Of a stretch of DNA of 64,000 nucleotides, positions 48,839 through 59,300 are shown piece by piece. Source of the DNA: Oscarella lobularis (lineage: Eukaryota > Porifera > Homoscleromorpha > Homosclerophorida > Oscarellidae); contig NC_089188.1 of the NCBI RefSeq assembly GCF_947507565.1, forward strand, positions 1,240,001 to 1,304,000, in the 5' to 3' direction. The notes beneath the pieces were generated by a model. The model saw nothing but the letters and a program-made list of their open reading frames with translations, was not told the origin of the DNA and searched no databases. Both the position numbers and the translations under genes were made by a program. The first letter of the stretch is position 1. Each line of letters opens with the position of its first letter.

Positions 48839-50282
48839 ATGGCTACCGAAGTGGGAACAACAAATCAGAGCACCTATATGCCGTCCATTCCTCTTCCACC
48901 TGAATCGCTGTACTCACCTGCGAAAACAGAAGGCGCTTTGAACGAGGTGGAGAACGGCTTTGAGTCTGCAGAACCCAGTCACGTCGATCGCTTTGTCGAT
49001 GACGGCTACGTCGTGGTTCGAAGGGCGTTCAACAGCGTTCAAGTTCGATGATCTCACCTCCTGATGTGTAAAAATGTCCTTGTGTGTTATCTAATAGGTT
49101 CAGTGTGGCCTCGATTGCATTGATCGGCTAGCTGGGGAGCAGAACGAGGCATTCAATAGAGCGTGCGATGCGATGGCTAAGTGTAAGCCTTTGATGGCGT
49201 TCGGTCGTGGAGAGCCGGCTATGCAGTTTGAGGAATCCGCCCAGGATTTTCCCAAAGGAGAACGAGCTCATCTTATAAGAAAACTTCAGAATTATCACGA
49301 CTATGAGGTGCTTATGATTGACTAGTGAGCGCTCTCCATTATCTGGGAGCTGTAGGATGGCCTGAAAATGTTCAGTGAAAGTGCCACGATGAAGAAATTT
49401 TGCAGGGAACTAATTGATGGTCCTGAATCAGATGTAAGAAGGCAGAATGGCTCCGTAGTTGGTTTCCTGCACTTTGGACAGATCAAATTAGAAATATTTC
49501 AATCGCTTGCCCTCCTGAAACCTGCAAAAGTAGGCAGAGAAAAGCCGTGGCATCAAGGTGAGCATTGCCTTGCAGTCTTATTTCTCAGAATTTCTTTCTA
49601 GATCATGCCTATTTTAATGTACCTATAAAGAAGTCGCGTAGCGGTGCTCCTACTGAAGTGCTAGGAATATGGATCGCCTTGGAAGAAGCCACTGTAGAAA
49701 ATGGGTTTGTATTGTAGCCCAAATTTACAGAGATTCTCTTATGCGAGTGCTTCCCTCTCTCCTATAAAGGTGCATGCATATCTTACCGGGATGGCACGTG
49801 TCCAAGGGACCCATAATTCATTTCCAGGCAAGTTTGATGCAATGACTGACTTGGTACGTACGTCCTAAGTTTATTGTCCTTGATCACAGAGGAGGGATTG
49901 GCAGATATGCGACACAGATGTACCTCCTTGTGTGCCAGTAGAGATGAAGCCAGGTACAATGCACGGGGAAGTATCGCTATCAATGTAAACGCGTCTCAAC
50001 TGCAAGGAGATGCCTTGTTTTTCTCAAGCCTTCTACCACACGGCACGCCACCGAATCTGTCAAACAAGTCACGACGAGCTATTCAGTATCACTTAGTGCC
50101 AAAGGTATAGACAGCAATGAATCAACCAAGTAACCAATTGCCCTGTCAAATGCGCAGGGAATGGAAAGGACATCAGAAGCGGATCGCCTCGAGGTATTCG
50201 GAAGTGAAGGTAAGATATTTGTTTATATAAGGCTCGACGGCTCTGGAAATTTACCATCCCAGGCAAAAGCGTTGAATGCTAA
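48839..50282 (+). CDS. Phytanoyl-CoA dioxygenase-family enzyme
   Basis: A multi-exon gene opening MATEVGTTNQSTYMPSIPLP. The PhyH fold starts at VDRFVDDGYVVVRRAFNSVQ. Iron ligands are visible as the H-x-D of KPWHQDHAYF (near 49550-49610) and the distal His of LPHGTPPNLSNKSRRAIQYH (near 50035). Between them lie EVLGIWIALEEATVENG and CMHILPGWHVSKGP. This is the 2-oxoglutarate/Fe(II)-dependent PhyH superfamily, members of which hydroxylate fatty acyl-CoAs or small metabolites. No peroxisomal signal is evident at either end, so the substrate is open. The 3' end is less sure: splicing after GSEG gives KSVEC and a stop at 50280-50282. Confidence 0.8.
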
Positions 50283-50550
50283 CAAGACGTCCAAGACAAA
50301 CAATGTCGCCCCATATACAATGAGAGCCCCTTTGTCGTTCGCTGTGCGAACCCCGCAACTTAATCACGGTATTTGTTTATTTTTTCAAGACTACACAGCT
50401 ACACACAGAGAAGAGATACAAGGCGGCTGAGTATTCCGTGCGTACCGAGCCAGTAAAAATACGATCTTGTACACGGTACTGTTGCAGAGGAGAGAAGAGG
50501 ATGAGGAAAAAAAGGTACGTACCAGTCAATCGACCCTAAAACCCAACTAA

Positions 50551-50947
50551 CTAATACTGTCTCGGCAGTGGCCTTCTCAAATAATATTTTCCCCCTTCGG
50601 GAGTTGTAAAGATCGGCGCCTTCGTGTAATGTTCTATTAGTTCATCCATGGTGTTGAACTTCCTCTGCCCAATTCCCAGCTTTCCGCCTTCTAACGTTTT
50701 CACTTTGAAATGCTTCACCTTACCGGGAGCCTTCATGGACACGGAGAAATCGCCCGCCTAAAGAAATAAAATTCAAGTATTTTGAAACCCTCTCCCTCCC
50801 CTCAAAAAAAATCTCACCGTGCTTTCACTCTCTCTTACTAGATAGTCACCGACGCCACTTGGAGCCAACTTCTGCTCACAGGCACTCCGAGGTATACTGC
50901 CAAAAAACCATTGTCGATCCTGATAATTGTGAATTCCCGATGCCGCT

Positions 50948-50986
<39 letters not shown>

Positions 50987-51885
50987 ACGTCATTCGTTGC
51001 CGTCGTCATTGGCGACGAAAACGACGGTGCCGTCACATTCGCCGACTTTTGATTGGGCGGATAAACGGGCTGGGCGTCGTGAACGACTTCGACGTAATTT
51101 CGCGGCACGAGCCCCTTACTACCGGACGGCGTTATCGCCTCCCACCAATCGGGATCGTCGGGCGGCTGCCCGACAATGTCCATCACGTCGCCCTTTTGAA
51201 ACGGCAACTCTTCGGGATTGCCCGAATTGAAGGGATAGAGCGCGCGAACGACGCACACGAACGACGACGACGACGAAGAATCGCCGCCGCCGCCGCCGCC
51301 GCCGCCGTCTCGCGCACCCTGACCTGACTGAGAGTTCATGCCGGTCGGGGCCCCCGCCATAGCGGCGGCATCCCCGCCGCCGCCGCCGCCGCCGCCGCCG
51401 CTTACAATCTCCTCAACGTAATTCGACGGAAACCAACCGATTTGACCGTTCGCTTCGCCGCGCCACCATCCGTCTTCCTCCTTCTCGACAATCACGACCC
51501 GATCTCCCTTCGTGATCGCCAGCTCGTCGGGTTGCTTCGCTTCGTACGTGTATTTAACGAGCCCGATCGTTTTTCCCGTGTTCGACGTCGGCGTCGAGCG
51601 CACTAAGTCGACTTGCTGGTAGGCGCTCGGCTCCGGCTCGGGATCGGGCTTCGAGCGGAGTATCTTTTTATTGAACATCTCCTTTAGGCCGCTCTTTTTC
51701 TTTTCGAGACGCACGTAGTTCGACGGGACGAAGCCCTCGGCGCCGCGATCGTTGCGCACTTTCCACCACGTCTTTCTGTCGTCGAGAACGCTCAGTTTCT
51801 CGTTTTTCTTGATCGATAGCTCTTCGTCCTGCTTCGCGACGTAGTCGTATAGGACGACCGCCGTCTTGAGATCCGTTTGCGACAT
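50551..51885 (-). CDS. NCK: NCK SH3-SH3-SH3-SH2 adaptor
   Basis: Two exons (50818-51885, 50551-50757) encode 424 residues. SH3-1: [20 protein letters not shown] plus [21 protein letters not shown]3-2: [20 protein letters not shown] plus [20 protein letters not shown]3-3: [20 protein letters not shown] plus [16 protein letters not shown]2: [26 protein letters not shown] with the phosphotyrosine-binding Arg, [19 protein letters not shown] and [11 protein letters not shown]. This is exactly the NCK layout. The protein couples phosphotyrosine receptors to WASP/PAK-driven actin assembly. Three inter-domain linkers carry poly-Gly tracts encoded by GGC/CCG triplet runs (about 50950-50985, 51285-51305 and 51375-51400), which are unusual for NCK. 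Confidence 0.95.
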
Positions 51886-52712
51886 TTTTCGACCGAACCT
51901 AAGGGGGGAAAAACGCGGTTTTGCGTGAGAAAAGGAGGAGCGCGCTCTTCGCTTTTCGCAGAGACCATGCTATCGATCGACGAAACGTTACTTTCGCGTC
52001 GACTACGCGCCACATCGTGACGATCGCGAGCGAGAAAAACGCGAAAATGCGTCGGTAATCGTTTCTACTTCTTTCGATCGAGATACTCGGGACCAGAGGG
52101 GGGCCCCTTCGATTCGATTAGGAAGTGCGACTTTGCCTAGCGACCATCGTCTCGAGAGCGCGTTCGCACGCGATGCGCTCTCGCGCCGCGTCGCGTCGCG
52201 GGGAGAAAATTCGGGTCTCTGTCTCGCGTTGCGAGACGAGACGCAAATTCGGGCTCGTTTCGCGTTTCTCCTAACGCGATTCATCGAGAGGAGTATTCGG
52301 TTAGTCGTACATGTTCGACTTCCGACGCGGAGAGTCGCGACGATTCGTTCGCCTTCGCGAAACAGGCGGTCGGCGAGAGGGCGGGGTCTTTCTCGTACAG
52401 ATTAGCTATGCCCTCTCGCGATATCTATTATTGTTATCCTCCCTCGCGCCCCGCAGGCTCTCGTTTGAACGGGAAAGAGTCTTACTCGTCTGTGGCTTCG
52501 TTGACGCGGAATCACATTACTCGTCTCGGGACGCGGCGGGCATAATTTTGCCGGGAACGTCGCGAGACAATCATTTCGTTATCCGGGACTCGGCATAGAG
52601 GTGTACTCGCACTGTTTTCTTTGTTTTCCTATCCGGTTTCGAATTGGCGTGGCCATGAATTTTATGCGGAGAGAAGCCTATATTAGAAAACCGCCCTCCT
52701 CTTCGGTCTGTG
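51886..52712. other. CpG-rich divergent promoter region
   Basis: Between NCK (-) and the first TSP1/sushi gene (+). The DNA is rich in CG and in TCTCGCG / CGCGAGAC-type motifs, and several long open frames on both strands are compositional. The last 120 bp is similar to the DNA just upstream of the third TSP1/sushi copy (61565-61686), so promoter and gene were duplicated together. Confidence 0.55.
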
Positions 52713-55700
52713 ATGGAGTCGCTGATCGTTTCAGTTGTGTTTTTCTATCTTTCGTGCGTAAGAGGTGACGGTCAGCAGACGTCGTCGTGTTCACAGTATG
52801 ACATCTAGCATCTCACGAGGGCGTTTTTTTTGTTCGAGGTTTCTTCGTAGGAGCTGGAGCAATTGGGGCGCATGTGCTGGAAGTACTTGCCATGACACTA
52901 CTACCCGATGGAGATATCGCTCTGCGTGGCGAAACAGATCGAGCTGCCCGAGCGCCTCACAATTTCAACGTTGCTACGTAGACAGCAAAGCTTGCAAAAT
53001 TAACGGAACTTGCTACGCTCATTTACAGAGGCAGTCTTCAACGGGCAACGGAACGTGCCAGGTACTGTAGCTACATTTCAAAATGTCTCCGGCTGTAATG
53101 ATTTTTATTGTGCTCGTAGGAGTGCAACAGACTGATTTCGCGTGATATGTGGACGCCCGTTTCGGGCGGATTGTGTAACGACACACAGCCATGCACCAAA
53201 GATGGAACCGCGTGTAAGAGCTGTGAAACCTGCAACGGAACTAGCTGCATTCTAAAGTCAGGCTACTGCCTGATTAACAGCCAGTGCTACAGCAATGATG
53301 AAGGGTCGTGGAGATGGTGGTGGGAGTGGTGGGTGTGGGGGTGGTGGGGGTGGCAACCTTATGAACATTGTCTGGTATAGAGATCAATCAATTCAATTCA
53401 ATTCAATTTTATATTTTGTCTCTAGAGTTGTCAACCCAGTCGGTCCACTACCCAGTGGACGATGATACCTGACCGTTGTATTATTGACGGCAATTGTTAT
53501 AACAATAACTTCACCACTCCCTGGAACCAATGCCAGTTTTGCAATGCTAATGCAAATTCGTCGTCGTGGACAAATTACGCAGAGGATACAAACTGTGATG
53601 ACGGGCGCGAGTGCACGCGAAATGATCACTGCGATGCGGGAACCTGCGTCGGTCAGTACTCTGGTGAGTGCGCAGGCTACAATGTTAGCACAGATCTGTG
53701 CGCTGGGACGTTCTGCAATGGATCCAATTGCCTTCTCACATATTATTCCTCAAGTCGTCAATGCTACGCAAATGTAGATCAGTGTGACTACCCTGATGTG
53801 AATTGTGAAGGCAATAAAACGGAATGCAGATACTGCACGGGTGGATCTTGCGTCTCGGTTCATTCATACAACACTCCCAAGCCAACAACCGGTGTTAGTT
53901 TATCAACCGCTCAAATTTCCGTCTATAAATCCGGTACTCAGATTCTTCTTTCTTTGAAGCAGGCTCCTGATGGCGTTAGCTATTTGATGATAACAGACAA
54001 TAAGGCGATCAAAATCAAATTTCAAAACTTCAAAGTACCGTGCGATAAGGTTACTATAGATTGGCGACTGGTTACAGTAGCAGGAGAAACCAACGTGTTT
54101 CCGCAACAGACAGTTACGACAACAAGTGCCGGCACTGTTGACGTTACAGTAACCAATCAATTTAAACTGACGAACGGAGCCAAATATAAGATCAAAGTGA
54201 CGGCAAAAAATGTCAGGAACACAGCATCGACGCTCGACTCGTCTTTGATACTTGTTGACATCACTAATCCAGTGATTGGAGTGATCTACGACGGATATCG
54301 ACCTCAGCCCAATCAGCCAGCAGACATAACGTATCAAATGAGCAGTACTAGGATTTCGGCACACTGGGACCCCAATACTGTTTACGACAGCGAGAGCGGA
54401 CTGGAAACGACAAATACGTATCAAATTGCAGTGGGTACCGATCCTTTGAGCACGAATACGAGAGGCTATGTGACGGTGCAGGTCGATTCTGGAGGAATCA
54501 ATGCATCCCTCCAACACAATGCAACGTACTATGTCACTCTGCGTGTTTATAATCGAGCTGGATTGGTGTCGATGAGGTCTTCCAATGGCGTCAAAGTCGA
54601 TATGACGAACCCGGTGGCAGGAACGTTGACAATTGTCAGAAGTTCGTCTGATCATACTCAACTTGATTATATGAGTTCGTCCACTCGTCAACTCGTGGCT
54701 ACGTTGAAGGGCTGCAATGACCCTGAGAGTGGAATCATTGAAATTAGATGGACAGTGTGTGCAAAAAATGTCAATAATCCCTTGGACACGGCCTGCAATT
54801 CCGCCGGTTATCAGGTTTATTCGTCGTGTTCCGATCCATCTGATTGCGTGATTGACATAAGTCTTCCTCAAAATGATCGCATTTTGTCCAACGGCGAATT
54901 CCAGTCCGGTTACTTGTACGATTTGAGGCTCATCATAAAGAATGGCGCTCTTCGAACGAGTTCAGTCACATCAAACAAATTTGTTGCTGATTACTACTAC
55001 AGACCAACGTGCAACTGCACATCTGTAGCTTTGTTTTGCGCCGTCCTGGTTTATATTCAGGGCCCGTCGTTTGGCAGCAACGCAATGCTTGTGTAAGATT
55101 ATCCCAGTCTGTTGATCTGGATTATCTCAGTCTGTTGATCTGGCATCAATTTTCTCATTAGAAAACCGGTTACTGGAGCTAATGCTACTTGCTTGAATCG
55201 AAATTTGTGGGAAAACGAAAGTAGTCTTGTAAATTTTGGTGGAAACAGGTAAGACCTTAATTGACCGGTTCTTATTTAATTTTTTTGTTTAGCTGGAATG
55301 ATACCGTTTGCGAGGTTTCTTCCAAGTCGTTTGCAGTTCAACAAGGTTTCACTGAGATGTGAGTTTAAATTTTTTAGGCAAAATTATATATGCACATCTT
55401 GTAGGGATCTTTCTGAACTTCCCTGCCTTCTCCACAGGTTTGTACTTAAATTCTTTCTAGACTATTCTTGCCTATTGGTTGCAGTCCATCTCCTACGTGT
55501 CCACTCGAAGTCAACTTTGTGGAACACCTGTAACAAAGTGCAGTATTATGAATTTGCTTGCGTAAAACTTGCGTCTAGATATAAGAAGCCAAATGGACGG
55601 CTTGGGATTAGGACAACTGACTTATCAACGGTGAACGAGACGATTGACAGCTTGCGATCAGCGCCCTGTGACTGTGAGCAAGAAGTTTTATTTCGGTGGC

Positions 55701-56036
55701 TGCAAGGACACATCGAAGCAAATACGTCAAGGTGCACGTGGAAAGGAAACCAGCTTCTTCTATCACTTACAATCAACGGTTAGTTCCTTGCATTAGTTAG
55801 CTCAATTGACGTAGTATGTAGGAGACAAATGCGGTCTACTTCGTGCACCTACACACGGTCGTGTATCGTGTTCTTCGCCTGCCAGCAGTCAACTGGAGAC
55901 GTGCTCAGTCCAGTGTGACCACGGGTTTGGCCTACGCAGTTCATCGGTGCAGGTATGTGATCCGGTGGTCGGGTGGTCTTTCAATGCTACTGGCGAGCCC
56001 ACTAGCAATCAGCTGCGTTGCATTCCCATCATCTGA
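52713..56036 (+). CDS. Secreted TSP1/Cys-rich/FN3-like/sushi protein, copy 1
   Basis: ATG 52713 begins a signal peptide (MESLIVSVVFFYLSCVRG). Exon 1 must end at the CA/GTATGA donor (52795) to reach a TSP1 repeat in frame (SWSNWGACAGSTCHDTTTRW). Then come Cys-rich segments, a Trp-rich insert (near 53308-53352), more Cys-rich repeats and FN3-like repeats with YYVTLRVYNRAGLVS. The apparent stop after SNAMLV (55094-55096) is avoided by a GTAAGA donor. The frame then continues through KPVTGANATCLNRNLWENES, SWNDTVCEVSSKSFAVQQGF, MDLSELPCLLHS, YKKPNGRLGIRTTDLSTVNE and a C-terminal sushi/CCP module (CGLLRAPTHGRVSCS, TCSVQCDHGFG, GWSF, RCIPII), to TGA 56034-56036. It is probably a matrix or defence adhesive protein. 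Compared with copy 2 it lacks an N-terminal Cys/Tyr-rich exon pair. Confidence 0.7.
53308..53412 (+). repeat. (TGG)-rich minisatellite in coding exon and adjacent (ATTCA)n run
   Basis: Within copy 1 an impure TGG/GGG run (about 53308-53352) is translated as GSWRWWWEWWVWGWWGW, where copy 2 has an ordinary polar linker. Right after the exon an ATTCA-type repeat occupies about 53387-53412 of the intron. Confidence 0.75.
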
Positions 56037-56331
56037 CAGAGAAGCCACTGGCACAAATGTTAGCTAGTAATCGTTTCTGTGCAACCCCGTTGGAGACTCT
56101 GACGTAGTTAGAAATTGGACGCGTCCTTTTTTGTCTTATCTGTCACCTATCGCGATGTTGTGGCGTATATTTAGTCTAATCGACTAGCGAGTCTGTAGAC
56201 GAGCAAGGCTGCCTAAACATACGTACAGTATCTGCGAAGCCTACTTGCTTTATACGTAAACAACTTATCTAAATCTAAAGATAAGTTGTTCACGTGAGCC
56301 CCTGACTCAATATTGTCTCGATGCGTGCAAA
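56037..56331 (+). promoter_or_regulatory. Upstream region of copy 2 with paired inverted GATA sites
   Basis: A 16-bp inverted repeat with one mismatch (56255-56270 and 56279-56294, 8-bp spacer) has CTTATCT and AGATAAG in its arms, the consensus for GATA factors. It ends about 37 bp before the copy 2 start codon, so it would lie in or next to the core promoter or 5' UTR. Confidence 0.5.
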
Positions 56332-59300
56332 ATGAACTCTGGGCACGTCTTCTTGGTTGCGTTCTTCTACCTTTCTAGTGTTAGAGGTGACGAATACAAT
56401 CAGCAGACGTCGTTGTGTTCACAGTATGATACCCAGCGCCACGAATTAAGGGCGCTTTGTTTGCTTCCAGCGATGACCTTTCTTCGTAGGTTCACTTATG
56501 GATGTTCGTACACCACTTACTATTCCGAAAGGCAGACGCACAGTAGGGATACGTGTCAGAAATTCATCCTCAACTGGAGCTGCACGTAAATGGCGCGACC
56601 GTTAGTCGTTTTATATGAGAACGCCTTCTTTTCTAGCCAAGTTTATTGGTCGACATACGTACGAAGATCGAGATTGCAGTGCAGGGCATGCAACGGTAAA
56701 GTAATATTTGTTACTTACATTGGAATGCTTTTTAAAAGCGACTCCGTTTAGTTGACTGCCAAGTGAATAACTGGGGAAATTGGGGCGCATGCGGTGGAAC
56801 TTGCCACGACACTACTATCCGATGGAGATATCGTTCTGTGTGGCGAAACAAATACGGAAACGGGGCGAGTTGCCCGAGCACCTCAGAGTCGCAACGTTGC
56901 TACATAGACAGCAAAGCTTGCTTGATTGGGGGTGTGTGCTACGCTCATTTAGACAGGCAGTCGTCAACGGGAAACGGCGGGTGCCAGGTAGCTCCTTTCT
57001 GCGGATGTCTCTGGATGGCTTCTTATTATGCTTATAGGAGTGCAACAGACTCGTTTCCCGCAGTGCGTGGACAGCCGTCTCGGGTGGACCGTGCGACGAC
57101 ACGCAAGCGTGCACCAAAGACGACCAATGTAAAAACGGCGTATGCATCGGATCTGCCTTTACGTGTAAAAGCTGTGAAACCTGCAACGGAGCCGGATGCA
57201 CTCTAAACTCAGGCTACTGCTTGATAAACAGCCAGTGTTACAGCAGAGACGCTAAGAATCCCGAGAGCCAGTACTCGCAGTGTCAGGTACCACATAATTT
57301 ATTCCAATTCAATACCAAACATCTCTTTGCTTCAAGGCTTGTAAGCCGGATCAGTCTACGATCCAGTGGACGCCTTTGACCGGCGACTCCTGCAACGACA
57401 ACGATTTGTGCACGCACACCGATAAATGTACGTCGGCCTGACTATGCGTCGGTACGCAGATACCCGGTCAATGTTCTCTGGCGTGCCAAGAATGCGATGG
57501 GTCGAGCACTTGCAAAATAATAAAGGGCTGCTTGACGTCTTCCAGTACGTGCGGGTGTCTCGTCGGCGGCACGTGCTACGACAATAACGCGGTGAATCCT
57601 GGTAACCAGTGCCAGTATTGCAATTTCGGCACAAACGGCTCGTCGTGGACGGATTACGCCAAGGGTACGAACTGCTACGACGGGCAACCGTGCACGCGAA
57701 ATGATCACTGCGATGCGGCAAGCTGCGTCAGCGAGGACTTCACTGCGGAGTGCGCCGTTCACACTGTTATCACGAATCCGTGCGTCAGTGGGACGTATTG
57801 CGACGGGTCGAATTGCCTTCCCATATACTATCCCATTAATCGTCAATGCTACGCCAATGTTGATGAGTGCGACTATCCTGATCTGAATTGCGAAGGTGAT
57901 AAAGCGGCATGCAGACACTGCACGGGTGGATCTTGCGTCGCGGTGGATCCTACGAACACTCCCAAGCCAACGACCGGCGTTGATTTATCGACTGCTCTAA
58001 TTTCCGTCTATAAATCCGGTACTCAGACTCTCCTTTCATTGAAGCTGGCTCCTGACGGCGTCAGCTATTTGATGATAACAGACAATAAAGCGATTAAAAT
58101 CAAATTTCAAAACTTCAAAGTACCGTGCGGTAATGTTACTATAGACTGGCGACTGGTTACAGCAGTAGGAGAAACGAACGTGTTTCCGCAACAGACAGTT
58201 AGAACAACGAGTGCTGGCACGGTTGATGTTACAATAACCAATCAATTTACACTGACGAACGGAGCCAAATATAAGATCAAAGTGACGGCGAAAAATGTCA
58301 GGAACACAGCATCGACGCTCGACTCGTCTTTGATACTTGTTGACATCACTAATCCAGTGATTGGAGTGATCTACGACGGAGATCGACCGCAGCCCAATCA
58401 GCTGGCAGACATAACGTATCAAATGAGCAATACTAGGATTTCGGTACACTGGGACCCCAATACTGTTTACGACAGCGAGAGCGGACTGGAAACGACAAAT
58501 ACGTATCAAATTGCAGTGGGTACAAGTCCTTTGAGCACGAATACGAAAGGCTATGTGACGGTGCAGGCCGATTTTGGTGAAATTAATCTATCGCTGCAAC
58601 ACAACACGACTTATTATGTCACTCTACGTGTTTATAATCGGGCTGGATTGGTATCGACAAGATCTTCGAATGGCGTCAAAGTCGATACGACGAACCCGGT
58701 GACAGGGACGCTGACCATTGTTAGAAGTACGTCTGATCGTACCCAGCTCGATTACGTGAATTTGCCCACTCGTCAACTCGTGGCAACGCTCAAGGGCTGC
58801 AATGATCCCGAGAGTGGAATCATTGAAATCAGATGGACGGTGTGCGCAGAAAATGTCAACAATCCTTTAGACACGGCGTGCAATTCCGCTGGGTATCAAG
58901 TTTATTCGTCGTGCTCCGATCCATCTGATTGCTTGATTAACATAACTCTTCCTCAAAATGATCGCATTTTGTCCAACGTTAACTTTCAGTCCGGATACTC
59001 GTACGATTTGAGGCTCATCATAAAGAATGGTGCTCTTCGAACGAGCTCAGTCACTTCAAATAAATTTATTGCCGATTACAGCCCACCAGATCCCGGCACG
59101 GTGTTGGACAGTCTTTCTTCGGATATTGACTATCAGCACGTCAATACATCGATTGGCGTCAATTGGAGCGGCTTCAAGGACGATCAAAGCGATCTTGACT
59201 ACTGTCAATTGGCTGTTTATGAAGAGTATACACTGGCAAACGAAAGAGTCGTGTCTTCTTTTAACAACGTGTCTTTGAGCGGCAACAAAACTCTTGTTGG

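Noticed and set aside
52133-52598. Long open frames between NCK and the TSP1/sushi cluster
   Set aside because: They follow CG-rich composition, occur on both strands and are Arg/Ser-rich without any recognisable fold.
53462-55096. Reading the long frame of copy 1 as a complete protein ending SNAMLV
   Set aside because: The stop overlaps a GTAAGA donor, and all three copies continue in phase to the same downstream module.
57439-57441. Selenocysteine explanation for the TGA in copy 2
   Set aside because: Cys spacing in the repeat predicts Gly, not Cys, at this position, and I cannot identify a SECIS element.
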